From assembly GCF_963924675.1 (NCBI RefSeq), contig NC_089220.1, positions 162,105,270 through 162,169,269 on the forward strand: a DNA stretch of 64,000 nucleotides, written 5' to 3'. Both the position numbers and the translations under genes were made by a program. Source of the stretch: Phocoena phocoena. Taxonomy: Eukaryota; Chordata; Mammalia; Artiodactyla; Phocoenidae. Shown piece after piece: positions 63,571 to 64,000 of this stretch; position 1 is the stretch's first letter; each line of letters starts with the position of its first letter. The notes under the pieces were generated by a model. The model ran no database searches. It worked only from the letters and a program-made list of their open reading frames with translations, and had not been told where the DNA came from.

Positions 63571-64000
63571 AAAATTATGGTTGCCAACCTCCAAAATAGC
63601 CCCCAATAATCCCCACCTATTGGTATTCATGATGTGTGGACAAGGCCCCTCCCATATTGAGTAGGACTGACCTGGGTAACTAATGACCCATGTGGCAATG
63701 ACTGGGTGTGATTCCCAAAGCTAGGCTTCTGCTGTCTTCCTTTGGATCACTCACTCTGGGGGAAGTCAGACACCATGTCTGAAGGATACACAAGCAGCCC
63801 TTTGGAGAAAGCCCAGGAACTGAGACCTCCTGCCAACAGTAGCCTAACTTCCCAGGCATGAGCCCCCTTGGAAAGCAGGTCTTCCATCCCCGGTCAAGCC
63901 TTCAGATGACTGCAGCCTTGGCTGACATCTTGACAGTAATCTTATGAGACCCTGAATTAGAACCCAACGAGCTAAGCCTCTTCTGGGTTTCAGACTTACA
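63571..64000 (+). mobile_element. MaLR/MLT1-type LTR, cut by window end
   Basis: CCAAAATAGCCCCCAATAATCCCCACC, ACTCACTCTGGGGGAAGTCAG, CAAGCAGCCCTTTGGAGAAAG, GGAACTGAGACCTCCTGCCAACAG and GTCAAGCCTTCAGATGACTGCAGCC are in the order of an MLT1-class LTR. Its last part lies beyond the window. Confidence 0.8.

Overview
This is a mammalian nuclear window, almost certainly from a whale or dolphin. The best evidence is seven copies of a roughly 200-bp tRNA-derived SINE (box A-like GGTGGTGCAGTGG, box B-like GGTTCGTGCC, A-rich 3' end) of the kind that dominates cetacean genomes. Older artiodactyl-type SINEs and L1s and eutherian-wide relics (L2, MIR, MER5, Tigger, MLT1) are also present. There is no prokaryotic, phage or CRISPR content.

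One host gene is visible: five + strand exons of MALRD1 (MAM and LDL-receptor class A domain containing 1, also DIET1). The exons are at 14445-14597, 15491-15596, 16075-16442, 20030-20442 and 55360-55447. All have GT-AG borders. Their phases chain without a break (1-1-2-1-0-1), giving 1,128 coding bases that encode MAM - LDLa - MAM. Neither the start nor the end of the gene is in the window. Everything else is intron: more than 14.4 kb upstream, three short introns (893, 478 and 3,587 bp), one 34.9-kb intron that cuts off the last 29 codons of the second MAM domain, and at least 8.5 kb downstream.

Intron content, left to right: an antisense L1 running off the left edge (1-3995); a 852-bp Tigger DNA transposon with a decayed transposase start (5479-6330); an L2 carrying a SINE (about 7380-8900); MIR, SINE and old L1 relics (10.2-13.8 kb); the first three exons, with a 482-bp Tigger-like element 31 bp behind the first donor; an antisense L2, a SINE and MER5 relics (16.6-19.7 kb); the fourth exon; a pile of nested L1 fragments (22.5-25.8 kb); a repeat-poor stretch (25.8-30.8 kb); scattered relics (30.8-41.6 kb); a 7.2-kb essentially full-length but mutated L1 in the gene's sense direction, with an 11-bp target-site duplication and a nested SINE (42001-49182); further SINE and L1 pieces to 52.3 kb; the fifth exon; a second long L2 with a (CT)n/(CA)n microsatellite (55.9-57.4 kb); MIRs, an internally deleted SINE, and two MLT1-type LTRs, the last cut by the window end.

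No previously undescribed biological system is evident. The points most worth checking are the different intron layouts of the two adjacent MAM domains, a retained-intron reading frame that would add a membrane-like tail, and several informative insertion and rearrangement structures.
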